DNA from: Angiostrongylus vasorum
Lineage: Eukaryota; Nematoda; Chromadorea; Rhabditida; Metastrongylidae
Length of the DNA: 64,000 bases
Direction: 5' to 3'
NCBI GenBank assembly: GCA_018806985.1
Contig: JADANN010000076.1
Span: forward strand, 186,001 to 250,000
The translations under genes were made by a program, and so were the position numbers. Position 1 is the stretch's first letter. Every line of letters begins with the position of its first letter. Below the pieces are notes generated by a model. The model made no database searches and was not told the origin of the DNA. It worked only from the letters and a program-made list of their open reading frames with translations. Positions 28,731 to 41,318 of the stretch are shown here, piece by piece.

Positions 28731-31700
28731 TCACTTTTTGTTGTCCATTTCTTCAGTCCTCGATTTCGCTTCCGCTATGGCCTTCTCAGTTTGCTTGTCT
28801 AACTAAATATTTTCCGTAAGTTGAAAACGATAGCATAAAGCAATCCAACCTTCAGAGCTTTATGAAAGAACCTGTGGACGCACCTCTTCCATGCTCTTCA
28901 TACGAGAAGTCAGTCTATCCCTCTCCTTTTGCCGCTGTTCGGATATAGCCTCTTCTAGTTGTTTCCGTTCGATGTCTTCCAACTAAAGAACCACATCAAG
29001 GATTCCAGTAGAAAAAAACATAGCAAAGCTAAGCTCTGGACCTCTTCTTTGATAAATAAAAGGATTAAAGGATGAAGCTCTCGACATTGATCAATCCCTT
29101 AGTCATGCGCCATGCATCCGACTGAATTAAGCATCGTTTGGAGGTGATTTGGAGGTGATTGAATGCATACCTGGCCTTTACAATGACTCGCGGTGGCCTA
29201 CCAATACATCTAATCAGTGCTGCTATCCTCCCAGACAAGTTTGGTACCAATTTGCCGACTCTGGAGTGGTGGCAGGCTAGGTGAGCCAGGGGGCGCGTGA
29301 GTCAATCTCATATGTATTGCAGGGCGCCTCCGACCGCTGCGACACACCCGTCCATCTTTGATAAATATAAGTAAGAAAACTAAATATACCTTATCATAGA
29401 GTTCGAGGGCTTTCTTGTCCCGCTGGAAGATTTTACGAAAACCATCCTTTGCACTATCTAATAGACTAGTTTCGTCAGAAATTCCTTGAAGCTTTTCTTG
29501 TAGTTGCGCAAGATCGGCCTTTGACACAACCTACAATGAAGAAAACGTCCAAAGGATTTCATAACATTGTGATCATAAAGTAATTTGCACCACTTGAGTA
29601 GTGAAGAGCTTCGAAATCAAACGTGGAATTCACCTTTTGATAGTCTTTTCTCACAAATGGACGGAAGTATTCCCACACATCGTCAAGCTTCTCTTTATCA
29701 ACCCGTGCCACAGCTTTGTGCTTTTCATAAACAGCACGTGCATCTTCCCTGAAATTACAAAACAACCAAAAAATGAATTCCAGAAGCATGATTGGGCTAA
29801 ATGATGGGTAAAGTAACGACGAACGAAACGAAAAGGATCTCTAGCTAGCTCGCACTTGGACAAAATAAACACCTCGAAACCGACTGCACTCGGTTAATGC
29901 AAAGTGAATGGCATGAACTGAATTTGAGTTACAACTTTGAGAACCTATAAGATGGCCAAAGCAAGGCTTTACTACTAGAAATAATGGCTATCAAAATCTA
30001 AACAACTAATCCATTTATTCTAAGATCGTAGATGTCCGATGTTCTACAAGCGATGAATCATTTAAAGGGAACACCACAGCTGTCGGAATGGTTAGAGAAA
30101 GAAGCACTTCATTAGCGAGAAGTTTGAAAAGTGCACCACGCAAAGAGGGACGCGTGTACCTCAGTGGTTGGAGGAGCCCTGCAATACACATGGGATCGCT
30201 CCCTACATCCTAGGCTCACCAGGCCTTCTATCCCTCTGGAGTCGGCACATTGGTAGCAGACTTATCTGGGAGGATAGCAGCCCTGACACGATATCGGTAG
30301 GCCAGCGCGAGTCATTGTAAAGGCCAGATGTGCATTCGATCACCTCCACCTGTTTAATGAAGTCGAATGCATGACACATCCCTCAGAGATTCATCAACGC
30401 CGATAGCTTCATCCCTTATTATCACGTGAAGAAGTCAACTTGTTCAACGTCTGCGACGGCAGTTATACGTGGGAAGGGACGGTCATGCAGGAATAGACCT
30501 TTCTTTTTGACCAATTCTGTCCACTCTCACCGCTATTTTGGCACGATTTCATCCAAATCCCAATAGTAGTTATTCACTGTGCTCGTTTTGGGAAGAATCA
30601 ATGCGTCCCATTAGATGATTCTACATGCCGAACGCGAAAAAATCCTTACAAGCACTTCTCTGCTTTAAAAATCTGGCTTCGAAAAATGATTAGGGACCCG
30701 ATATCACTCAAAACTCTGTGCTGAAAATCGTCTACTGTAAAAAGACTTCATCGGACTCTCACAATGATTTCTCCGTTATTTGTTCAATTCATGGAACATC
30801 CATTAACTAAGCCTTTCCAACTCTTTTAATTTATCCTAAACAACGAACAATTGCTGAATCGCGATGTTGAGCTTTCCCAAAAACCTTCAAGTAGTCTTTT
30901 TAATGGCAGGGTATATTTTGAAATATATTCCAGTGATGCTGAGATATTGCAAAACTCGGACCGCAGGTGTGTGCGGTGGGGAACGAACGCGCTGTTGTCC
31001 TTTCCGGGGAGTAATGCGTTCACCACCACACCATGCGGGTCTTTCGTTCCGCCTGTCTCTCAGCTAGTTCTATCGATCTTTTGCCATCAGCAATCACCCG
31101 TCAGCGGGATTGATCTGGGGAGCCCAAATCGGCAATGAAGCCAGATAAGCTGAGGCTGATGGCAGAGATAGATAGAACTAGCTGAGAGACAGGCAAAGCG
31201 AAGGGACCCGCATGGTGTGGTGGTGAACGCTTTACTCCTCGGAGAGGACAATAGCGCGTTCGTTCTCCACCGCAGACACCTGCGGTCAGAGTTTTGCAAA
31301 TATTTCAGCATCAATTAAGTTACAGTTCCGATTCAGTTCATCTTTGTCAACTACTGATAGGCATCCATGACCTTCTCCGTCATGAAGACTCTTACTGCCA
31401 GTATGAAACCTTCTGAACCATCTGTTGGGCATTATTTGTACCGAAACGCCTTTGACCCATGAATTCAAGACATTTCGAGTTTCGGCAACTGCTCTGTCCA
31501 AATAAAAATGTATTACAAAACTTACTACTAAGAATTAAGTAAATTTTGAAACTGTGCACATCTGCAAGGTGAGAAACAAATATTTATCAATGAAGAAATT
31601 TTCAGAATTCATGACGAAAAATTCCGCAATCATTTTAGCACAAGCGGAAGTATTGCAATGAATTTGAGACAGGGAACAAAAGGTCTACCAAAATTCTGCA

Positions 31701-34236
31701 CAAAACATTGCTCTTATTTGTTCTGAGCGAAATCTGGTAGGAAATGATTTGCGTACTAGATAACAGATGTTCCACATAGTTTCCCAAGCTTAAAAGAAAA
31801 GGAACACACTTCTCACTGCATTGCTCTGAGATTCTCAATAGAAACAAGGTTGCAGTAAGCACAGTTTATATATAGCTGCTTAAGGAGTAATCGATGATAA
31901 AACACACCTCCACTTTTCCGCCGTTGATGGCTTTTGTTCATCATCAAATTCTTGTCGAGCTCGTAAAACCTGTGATAAAGCCGATGTTACACTGAGTATC
32001 AAGAAATAGCTTAGAAAAGCGACTTTCATTTAACCTCGGAAAATGAAGTCAGTGGTATTCCTGCTTTTCGTGAGTTTAACAATTAACTGGCATCACATAA
32101 TACTCGAATCACGGGTCCAAAGAACGCGAAAGCCCCGAAACGTTAGCCGAGTTGAAAGTTTCCACAACAACTTCGTGGAAGTTCATGAATACAACAAGAA
32201 TACTGTGAGGAAACCAAACAGCTGGAAAGACTCGCCTCAAGAGCTTCGCGAAACATCAGCCTGTTTTTCGGAATTCGATGCTCCTCCGGTTCGTAAAATC
32301 CGTACTCCCAAACAGGGTCGTTACGATGCATCCATTCAGACTCGCGTGTGGGTAAATCTCTACATTACGTTACAATAATTACTATCAAGTTGCTCTGAAC
32401 CTGTCCACTATTTGCTACTACTGCTACAACACACATCATGTTCAGCAATGAAATCCAGAAAAACCATTTTACCTGCATTGCAAACATGATAATAAATTTT
32501 AACCTTGACCAGGAATGTGTTGTTCTAAGCATGCTCCCGAAAAATGACCAATACATCGTTGAAAGTATTAGAAATACAGACTTGGACACTTTGATAGCCG
32601 GTCCCCACTGGTTATTCAGGCCTCAGCATAACTCCCACTTTTTCGGAGTTTTGATGGTGGTTGTGGTTCCCTGCAATCCCGAGGTCAGCCTGGCGAAAAT
32701 CTGCCCTAGGTCGTAACCATCACAGACAGTCACCGCCTTTATGGATCAGAGGGAGATTTCCCACCACGCCACCACTTTGGCACCAGGACGGTGGGGGATC
32801 CTGGTATTGGCTTACTTTTAGCTCGGCTTCGTGACGGAACCTGCCGGGAGGATGAATCCCCCGCTGCACATCGCAGCTCGACACCCAGAAACACCTCCCA
32901 GTCACGATGAGGCGGCAAACCGTTGCGAGGATTATAAATACATACAATTACCAATTAAAAAACTTTTAAATCTTAATACCTTCAAACCAAAGTTGATAAA
33001 GTTAAACGAACATATACAACTGGAAAACTATGCACATACCGCGTAGACGTCCATCGCTCCACTGGCTCCGTAGAAGTGACCTTGATTTTGTTCATGTTCT
33101 CAATCAAAGTCGTTTCCTTTTTGTTGACGAGCTAAGAAAGGAAATATATGGCAATAACATCCATTACTAGATAAACTAGATATGAAACGAGACCAGAATG
33201 AAATTTAATTTTCAACTTGACACTTCAATGGCCCGTCCTCACTAGTTGTGCGGGCCCCAGCATAATCTCCATTTTTCGGAGATTTGCTGGTTAAACCATT
33301 ATGGTTCCCTGGAGTCCCGAAGTCAGTCTGGCCAAAAAGTCTGCCCTAGGTCTTCACCACCACGGTCAGTAGCAGCCTTTATGGATCAAGGGAGATTTAC
33401 CATCATGCGACTATGATACCAGGACGGTGGTGGATCCTGGTATTGGTTTACTTTTAGCTAGGCTCCCTGATGGAAACGCCGGACTCCTTCTCAGCTTGGG
33501 AGACCCTGCCAGGGAATGAATCCTCCGCTCTACATCGCAGTCCGACACCCAGGAACACCTCCCAGCCACAATGAGGCAGTAAACCGTTGAGAGGTGATTC
33601 TCAACGGCAGCGTTAAATTTAAAGAACCAGATTGACCTATTGACTCAGCCATAAAAAAGCTTCCGAAATTGCCCATTTAGAAATTGTTAAAGCAGTTATA
33701 ATGTAGCGTAAACAATTCATCAGGAGCAAGAAGGTTATTAAAGATCAAGTATAATGGATGCGCGGAGTCTTTAGCCAGAAAAATAAGGCACCAGAGCGTC
33801 CCTATATGGACCACATTGGACTACGACGTCACGAAAAGGATAAAGTTGTCTGCGTTGACCAATCTCTGATGAATCCGCCATGAATTCGACCTTATTAAGC
33901 ATAGTTGGAGGTCACTGAATGCATATCTGGCCGAAACTTTTAGCTACGAAACTTTTTTGGAAACTTCTAGTAGTTACTTTTTTAAGAAAAAACACTTATC
34001 TAACATGCTCATTATTAAGAAATTAGAACTATGGCAATGAAATTTTTGAAAAAAAGTAACCTAACCTCCTTCACTTTATCATCCTTCAGGGCAGACTGGA
34101 AGCGTTTCTCTTCAGTGGGAAGTTTTGGCGCCAAAATTTTTTCACCTTTCTCAATGTCCTCCATTTTTCTGATCGCTTTCTGCTGGAATTTCGCATCCTT
34201 TGTCCGTTTACCGATTGCGTTGAATATCCGCTTCAT
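28731..34236 (-). CDS. Coiled-coil protein, N-terminal half weakly NDUFAF4-like, 8 exons
   Basis: Exons on the minus strand: 34236-34066, 33131-33040, 32359-32236, 31969-31908, 29748-29634, 29530-29390, 28982-28884, 28802-28731; all phases agree, giving 291 aa. A TTTTGCAG acceptor ends 11 bases before the ATG, suggesting spliced-leader addition. Residues 1-150 are basic and contain DPVWEYGFYEP and RIPKNRLMFREALE. Order and spacing recall NDUFAF4 (UPF0240), a mitochondrial complex I assembly factor: a Lys-rich stretch, an IPK-x6-EAL block, then a TAEK-like block and a YF helix. This is a remembered, weak resemblance. Residues 189-291 are highly charged and helical (QLQEKLQG, KQLEEAISEQRQ), predicted coiled coil, ending in DNKK. 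Exon 3 ends at a GC donor (gcgagt). Introns hold SINE-A, SINE-C, family B and a hammerhead-like motif. The gene model is well supported; the function is not. Confidence 0.8.
29054..29352 (-). repeat. SINE-A in coiled-coil gene intron 6
   Basis: Full copy. Contains a small internal duplication, GGAGGTGATT repeated near 29132-29152. Confidence 0.75.
30149..30412 (+). repeat. SINE-A in coiled-coil gene intron 4
   Basis: Head GTGTACCTCAGTGGTTGG, B box GGGATCGCTCCC, complete tail. Confidence 0.75.
30930..31137 (-). repeat. SINE-C, left half of an inverted pair
   Basis: Runs from AGTGATGCTGAGATATTGCA to GGAGCCCAAATCGGCAATG, in intron 4 of the coiled-coil gene. Confidence 0.7.
31141..31320 (+). 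repeat. SINE-C, right half of an inverted pair
   Basis: Starts at AGATAAGCTGAGG, directly abutting the opposite copy, and ends TTTGCAAATATTTCAGCATC. Confidence 0.7.
32114..32148 (+). ncRNA. Hammerhead-like remnant inside the coiled-coil gene intron 3
   Basis: Ends CCGAAACGTTAGCC like the others, but the 5' core reads CCAAAGAACG. Only the 3' half is well kept. It is antisense to the host gene. Confidence 0.35.
32578..32930 (+). repeat. Family B repeat in coiled-coil gene intron 2
   Basis: Full copy from GACTTGGACACTTTGATAGC to AGGCGGCAAACCGTTG. Confidence 0.75.
33225..33592 (+). repeat. Family B repeat, model copy
   Basis: About 370 bp: CCCGTCCTCACTAGTTGTGC, then ATTTTTCGGAGATTTGCTGG, then TCCTGGTATTGGTTTACTTT, ending AAACCGTTGAGAGGTG. 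Confidence 0.8.
33836..33932 (-). repeat. SINE-A tail fragment
   Basis: Only the 3' quarter is present, from GGATAAAG to GCATATCTGGCC. Confidence 0.6.
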
Positions 34237-34550
34237 TGCATTCAGTCCTGCAAAATGTCATAAACTCAGCAGTGCTCATACATAAGAACTTCTTATAACG
34301 AAGGCATAAATTACGAACATTACTTGCCCTAAAGTGGGCGCTGGGAACCTCTAAGTAGTGTTGAAAAGTACTTCTAAAGATAAAGATTGGTATGGCCCAT
34401 TACACTCCATCGAATAAAAAGCGACAACGGAGCACTATCAGGGAAACGGGGCGCGGTTACCAGCCTAGAGTTAGCTGTGGTAGCAATGTGCTCAGAATTT
34501 TGACGGTTTCATTTAATGACTTTGTAGGATTGTTCTGGATCCTTTAATAA

Positions 34551-34832
34551 AGGATAAAGCATACAGCTTTCGGTGTTGACCATTCCTTGAGATATTCACC
34601 ATGTATTCGAGTTAACCAAGCATCACTAGCGATAATTGAATGCATATCTAGCCTATAGAATGACTTGCCCTACCCATGTATCAACTCAGTGTTGCTATCC
34701 TACTAGACAAGTCCGGTATCAATTTGCGGACCCTTGAGCGATAGAAGGCTTGAATATCCCGGGGGCGGGATCGAACCAAAGACCATGAGTGTATACCACG
34801 GCACCTCCAAGCACTGCGCTAGACACTCTCGG
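34551..34832 (-). repeat. SINE-A, diverged
   Basis: Central block ACAAGTCCGGTATCAATTTG; head with GATCGAACC near 34770. Confidence 0.7.
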
Positions 34833-34964
34833 ACATTGTAATATGCCCTTTGACTGTTCTACAACATTATTTTGACTATCTATAGCGCTACCTCTACGTT
34901 TATAGTTCCAGACTGCTCATATCTGTAGGTCCATGGGATTACTAGATACTAATACTACCAACAA

Positions 34965-35232
34965 GGGCGCGTGTAGCGCAGTGGTTGGAGACGACACTGC
35001 GGCACACACGTAGAATCGATCCCCGCGCCCATGGCTCACCAAGCCCTCCATCCCTCCGGGGTCGGCAAATTGGTACCGGACTTGTCTGGGAGGATGGAGC
35101 ATTGGCTCGATACATCGGTAGGCCACCGCGAGTCATTGTAAAGGCCAGACGTGCATTCAATCACCTCCAGCGATACTTAATGAAGTCGAATTCATGGCGC
35201 ATCCCTCAGGGGATTGATCAATGCCGAGAGCT
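34965..35232 (+). repeat. SINE-A, well preserved
   Basis: Head GGGCGCGTGTAGCGCAGTGG and a full central block. It lies about 130 bp from the oppositely oriented copy at 34551-34832. Confidence 0.85.
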
Positions 35233-35257
35233 CTTTTAGGTTTAATACTACCAGCAT

Positions 35258-35652
35258 TCCTCCCAACGGTTTGCCCACTCAGTCGTGGCTTGGAGGTGAT
35301 CCTAGGTGTCGGGCTGCGATGTGCAGCGGTGTGTTCATCACCACAGCAGGATCTCCCAGGCTGAGAAGGAGTCTGGCGTTTCCATCAGGGAGCCTAGCTA
35401 AGAGTAAACCAATACCAGGATCCCCCCACCGTCCTGGTTTCAATCTAGTAGCATGGTGGCAAATCTACCCCTGATCTACAAGGGCAGTGACTGCCTGTGG
35501 TGGTGACGACCTGGGTTGGACCTTGGCAAGGCTGACCTCTGCACTCCTGGGAAGCACAAAGGCTAAACCAGCAAACTCCGAAAAAAAGTGGAAATTATGC
35601 AGGGGGACCGCACAACCAGTGAGGACGAGTCATCCAAATATCCAAGCAGGTT
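35258..35652 (-). repeat. Family B repeat
   Basis: Full copy, 25 bp from the SINE-A copy ending at 35232. Confidence 0.75.
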
Positions 35653-35989
35653 TACGTCCAGCATTATATGCAAAGAACTTTCGGTTTGTCTTCAGTGCAT
35701 TTCCTTTTCCATAGTTTATTCTGTTGCTTTGAGCTGTTTTGGTGGAGTTTGTGTATTAAATCAATACTTTATCGAATAATTTATCGTGATCTTGATACCA
35801 GTCCGGCTCAAAGAAAATCCGTACTCTGGGCTTAGGAATTTACAAAGAACTGCTTGTCGTATGGGCTCGTTTGGATGTAGCAGACTGTTTCTGCTGAACA
35901 AAGAGGAATCCCACCACTTACAGCGAAGCCGTTGAAATGATGTCACTACAATATCAGAACAATGGAATTGAACACTTAGGGATACCTTT

Positions 35990-38830
35990 CTCCTATGATC
36001 ACCTGCATCATCTGTAGTGCCGTTGATCGTCGAGTGACTTGAACGGGCACCAGTAAATCTTCCATTTTTCCCTGTCGCGTGCAAGAGTAGCCAAGTGGGT
36101 TCTGCTCGCTCTAAGGACTCGTCGAGCATCATATCTTTCTTCTAGGCTCTTCGTGAAGAACTCTGACCACAGGGTCGGTGGTCTTCCTGCAGTGCGTTTG
36201 ACATCCCGAGGAATCCAGTCACTAACGGCTCTCGTCCATCGGTTGTCATTCATACGCATTACGTGTGCGGCCCATCTAATCCTCGACTATTTGACGTATA
36301 GAACGGCATCTTTGATTTTTGATCGTTGACGCAGGTCTGAGTTTCGGATCCCATCCCATACTTGTGTGAAACGGGATACTCCTAGCATCGTGTTTTCGAC
36401 TGTGCGTTCAATAACGCGATCTTTCATCCTGCTTACGCAGCCACCAGGTTTCTCAGGCATACGTTAGGGGCAGGCAGTACCGTTGAGTCGAAAAGGTAGG
36501 CACGGAGTCGGGTGTAGTTTGTCCTCTTCACTACATCATCGATGCTTTTGAACGCTCCTCAGGCCCCTCGTTTCCTTCTGCTCAGCTCTGGAGCTAAGTC
36601 GTTCATCATATTGGTTTACCCACCTAGATAGACATAACTGGAGCATTCGGAGATATTCGTTCCGTTGAGTGGAATGGAGCATACGAAACCAATCCGTTCT
36701 TCATGAACATCGTTTTTTTTTGAGATTTAGTTGAAGACCAATCTTTCCCTAGGCTTTATCAAAGTCGGCAAACATACGTTCCGCTTGGCTAATGTATGGT
36801 GTTGTAAGGACGATGTCTTCAGCAAAGCGAAGACGATGTACCTGCCGACCATCGATTTTCACTCCCATGTTATCCCATTCCAATGTTCGCATTACGTTCT
36901 GGAGCGTCGCGGTAAATAATTTTGGCGAGATGGTGTCGCCTTGCCTAACCCCATTTTTGACATCAATGATGATATCGTTGAAGAATGGTGATATCTTGGT
37001 TGTGAGATTTTTATACAGCTCATGAAGAATCTTTATGTACTGAGTAGAGGATTCCTTGACTGTCAAGGGCTTCCATGGCTGCTTCTCTCTCATTTGAATC
37101 AAAAGGCCTTCTGTAAATCGACGAAGGTGAGACAGAGCGGTCTTTTGTACCCTCGCGATACTTCAGTGGGTCTTGTTTATCGTAGGGATGTGGCCCATCG
37201 CACTAAATCCTTTTCGAAACCCTGTTTGCTCACATGGCTGCCCTTCGTCCAGTGTTCTGTCAATCCTGTCTAAGAGGACTCGAGTGAAAAGTTTGTAGAC
37301 GACAGACAGCAAGCAGATTGGTCGATAGTTCCCGATATCGTGTAGGTCACTTCTTGAACAATAACACGGTCTTGCTGGTTTTCCCACCAACTAAGGACCT
37401 TGCATTCAGACAGGTAACGTGTGAAGAGCCGAGCCAGTGTGTTTACGAGGACTGGCGGAAGGTTCTTCAGGTGTTCAGATCTTATCCTGTCCGGACCTGG
37501 TGTTGTTCGATTTTTCACCGACGAAATGGCATGTCCGATTTCGGAAGGGAGAACCGGTGGTACAACATATCCATCCTCCTTTATTTCATATGACGGAAGG
37601 TGGACATGGCTATCGAAGAGATCCGAGTAGTATTCGTGAATGATTTTTCTCCATTGCCTTTCTGGACGCTGTAACTGTTTCGTCTGGGCGTCGGAGTGTA
37701 ATCATCTTGGTCTTGTAATTGGCGATGGTTCGATGGCCTTTATGAATGTTTTTCTCAGCCTCTGCAGCTTCGACCATTACTGCTGCTCTTCTCTCTTTAA
37801 GATCTTCTTTTATCGCCTGTCTGCACTGTTTTGCAAGTTCGGACGTTAGTTCGCGGCTGCCTGCAACTCGTGCGATTTCACGCTGGCGTATCAGCTCGAG
37901 TGTTTCTGGAGAAGAACGTCTCTTGGTGACTTTCGAACTCTCAGATTTCATAGCGCTAACGTGAAAATGTTGAATGAGCCGATCGCATTCTTGGTCGATG
38001 TTATCGACAACGGCATCTTCCCAACAGCCGACTAATGAATTGAATAAGTCCGAGCTTGCTCTCCATTGGGAGACTCCCACGTCCAGCGTCGAGGGTGGGG
38101 CTTCTGGAATTGCGAGTTAACATGGATGGTCTTGGTCGCCATGATAAACTCAGATAGGCGCTCTCCCTGTTCGTTCCATTCTAATCCATGGGTCCCAATG
38201 TGACGTTCTTCAGACGTTCTCCATGGTCCAATCTTGGCATTGAAATCTCCATGTTGACGTTGAAGAATGTATAGTCTTCTCTGTGGAACTTCTCCAAGTC
38301 CATATAGAACGCTTCGACTTCTTCTTCGTCATAGTTTGATGTCGGTGCGTAAACGACGAAGATTGTCAAAGCCGGTATTGATCCACATCTTTTTTAATCG
38401 TAAACGTCCGATTCGGGTTGTAAACTGTACGAATGAATCGATGTTCATGGACAAACTCGTGTTGACGAGAACGCTGAAGCCGCCGACTCCTCTACTGCCG
38501 CATGTTCCAAGGAACAGTTCTTCTCCTGTGTCATAGACGGCGTTGAAAGGGTGGAGTCGTCTCGTCTCGGCCAGGCCGATGACCTGGTACCTTATCCTTC
38601 TTGCCTGCATGAGCAAGTCTTCTATCTTGAGGACTGGGATGCAAGTGTACGTGCATTGTAGGTACAGATCGCCACCATAGTTCTTTGTAATCCAGGCAGC
38701 TTCCATTGGCCCTGAGATTTTAGCAGCCTCTCCGTACTCGTCCTACCCAACACTGCGAAATTGGGGGCTCTTTCGGGGGTCAAGGGAATGAGGCCCGTTT
38801 TTTTTACTGTGTTTAGCATTTTGATACCCA
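35990..38830 (-). mobile_element. RTE-type non-LTR retrotransposon, degraded, nearly full length
   Basis: Minus strand: an apurinic-type endonuclease begins near 38735 (TYNARTLASQSSR) and continues with GLAETRR and IFVVYAPTSNYDEEEVEAFY (near 38340). Reverse transcriptase follows, with NYRPICLLSVVYKLF near 37345, NGVRQGDTISPKLF near 36935 and the catalytic box as FAED (for FADD) near 36825. The C-terminal zinc-type tail has WIPRDVKRTAGRPPTLWSEF near 36170. Frames are cut by several shifts and the FAED change removes a catalytic Asp, so it is dead. G/C-rich sequence at 38830-39250 may be its 5' leader. Confidence 0.85.
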
Positions 38831-39433
38831 CTTATAGCTTGCTGGGCTCTGAACGTGGGGGGCTGGGTATGCTCACGGGTAGCTTGCCAGGCTCTCCCAG
38901 AGTGGACATGGAGCTTATGTTGGAGGCGACTCCTAACCGCCTCCCATATAGTTCCCTGTCACTTTATTGCAGGCTTTTGGCCGAATTGACTAGTAGAATA
39001 CAATCTGCATAAGCGAGAACGCACCCACACACGCGTGCATGAATGCGCGTAGCAAATACAGAAAGTATGTGCCAAATCGGCGCAGCAGAAACAGGGAGTC
39101 CATCCCTGGATTCACCTGCGTCTCAAGGAAGCAAAGGTCGCTTTTGGTCCGCGATTAACCTCCTATCCGCCACCTGGGGAGGCGCCACTAGCTTCGCGAC
39201 TAACCGGCTCGAGATCCCTCATATGAGGGAGGTCCGTGGCCATGATTCCCCTACGATAAGGCGATAAACCATTAAGGACACTTAGTATATTTGCATATTC
39301 GGTGTCGCCATAACTATCGTCTGTAAAAGGGCTAGACGTAATTTGTACAGTACTGTTCTTCATACTCTAGTATTCTCTTCTCTGCAGTCGTTATGATGAA
39401 TTTTAAATATATTCTATATACATAATTAAGTAG

Positions 39434-39712
39434 AGGGCGCGTGTAGCGCAGTGGTCAAAAGACGTCCTGTGATATACACAGGATTGATCCCAGTCTCCCT
39501 AGGCTTACCAAGCCCTCCATGCCCCGGATTCGCCAAATTGGGACCATACTTGTCTGTGAGGATAGCAGCACTGGTTCGGTATATCGGTCGGCCACCACAA
39601 GTCATAGCAAAAGCCAAATATGCATCCAATCACCTCCAGCGATGGTTATTGAAGTCGAATGTGTGGCGAATCCCTCAGGGGATTGATCAACTCCGAGAGC
39701 TTTATCCTTTTT
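39434..39712 (+). repeat. SINE-A
   Basis: Head identical in its first 20 bases to the copy at 34965; B box changed to AGGATTGATCCC. Confidence 0.8.
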
Positions 39713-39896
39713 ATATAATGTAGCTAGATCAGGAGTTTTCCTTCATCACACACACAAAAATGGAAATGTTCCAAGACCACGTATGGATACATAGAGGAAC
39801 ATGGAGCTTAGAAAAAAAAAGCAGAAGACAGAAAAAAAAGTGGAAAGGGTAAAAAAATAAAGGAGGGAAATTTCCAATAAGGTACATTTTTTTTAA

Positions 39897-40246
39897 ACGA
39901 ACCGTCTTTCACATGAACCGTTCGGATCTCTGAACTTCTTACATTCGATTTGTGTCCTCGCACGCATCATCCTCGAAAGTCTTCCAACTTCTATGGGCGG
40001 CTTCAACTGCTGTATGACTGCTTTGCTTTCATTATGGATGTTTTTGAATGCTGATCTAGTGGATTCTTCCTGGATTCCTGAGATAGCCGGTGTAGAGCAT
40101 TTCCACTTGGGCTGCATAGGGTGACAAATCCGGTAGCAATTCCCCGATCCCGGAAGTATAAGAAGCTTCGTGAGCCCGGAGCGGAATCGAACTAGCACCG
40201 TGCTCGTGATGACTGAGATCGCTACCGTTCTGTTATCCGCCCGTTC
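39897..40246 (-). repeat. SINE-D
   Basis: Full copy; head reads GGGCGGATAACAGAACGGT on the minus strand. Confidence 0.75.
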
Positions 40247-41182
40247 ATACCTCCGACTCAATAAAGTACATAGAAGAAACAAAGAAAGTCCAAAAAGTAC
40301 AAAAAAAGGCAGTGAGATATTTGCCGATGGGTTACAACGGACGTATGATCCACATTTATTCACAACGTGCGTCTCCAAAAAAATTAGGCGTATTGGTGAA
40401 CGTGTTGAATAATAGTTACTTCCACGTTGAAATGTTCACGACTTAAAAGCGTCTTTCCGTTAATACAGAGCGAGAAGCTGTATCACCCTCATAACCTGTC
40501 CTCCCGTTGATCGCCAAGAGTGCCTAGAGCGCGCGATTGTAAAGTAAACCCACCATTTGTCCTTGTCGCGTGCAAGAGTACCTACTCGGCTTTTTTTGTT
40601 CTGGGAAGCTGATGAACATCACACTCACCCTATGCGATCTTCGTGAAGAATTCTGAGCATCGAGTTGATGGTCTTCCTGCTGTGCGCTTGGCAGCATGTG
40701 AAATCCAGTCGCTATGTAATAATAACCATCGGTTATCGTTTAGAGACATCATGTCCGGTCCACCTGATTTTCGACATTTTGGCGTGCACATTAGCGTCCT
40801 TGATCGTTGACGTAGTGCGGAATTTCAGATTCCGTCTCTCACCTGCGTCATAAGAGGGTACTTCCAGAATCGCCCACAGATGCACATTCAGTAACGCTGA
40901 GTGATGTTTCATCCTCTTTACGTAGCTATGAGGTTTCCCATTCCCACGTGGGCCGTAGGGCAGGAGCATTGATATGTCTGCAGATGTGAGCATAGAGTTG
41001 GGTATTTTTAGTAGTCTTCACCACATCTTCGGTGCTCTTGAAAGCATCATAGAGCAGTCGCTCATTTCTGTACTGTTCTGGAACCATTCGTTCATCACCT
41101 CTTCATTCCGATACACATAGCAATCGGAGATATTTACTCCAACGAAAGCCAATATGGCATTATAAACAGAACTAAGAACACT

Positions 41183-41318
41183 AGCTGAGAGAAACGCAAG
41201 ACAAGGGCCCTCGTAGTGCAGTGTGTAATACGCGAGTCCCCGCAAAGGGTAGTCGTGGTTCTATCTGGTCCAGGGTCCAAGTTTTGCGAATATCTCAGCA
41301 CCGTTGTGGTTGTATTAC
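41183..41318 (+). repeat. SINE-C, diverged
   Basis: AGCTGAGAGAAACGCAAGAC to GCGAATATCTCAGCACC, with a mutated centre, inside the second RTE copy. Confidence 0.5.

Noticed and set aside
31286..31493. Alternative last exon of the coiled-coil gene (AVAETRNVLNSWVKG...)
   Set aside because: It joins exon 4 in phase, but its end runs into a SINE-C copy that supplies the stop. Exon 4 also joins in phase to the clearly coding exon at 29748-29634, which is followed by three more good exons. Kept as a possible alternative end only.
34965..35040. Possible tRNA gene (A- and B-box-like sequence)
   Set aside because: No acceptor stem or anticodon loop can be formed, and the segment is the head of a repeated SINE.
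35990..38830. Functional reverse transcriptase gene
   Set aside because: Frameshifts throughout and FAED in place of FADD; a dead RTE copy.
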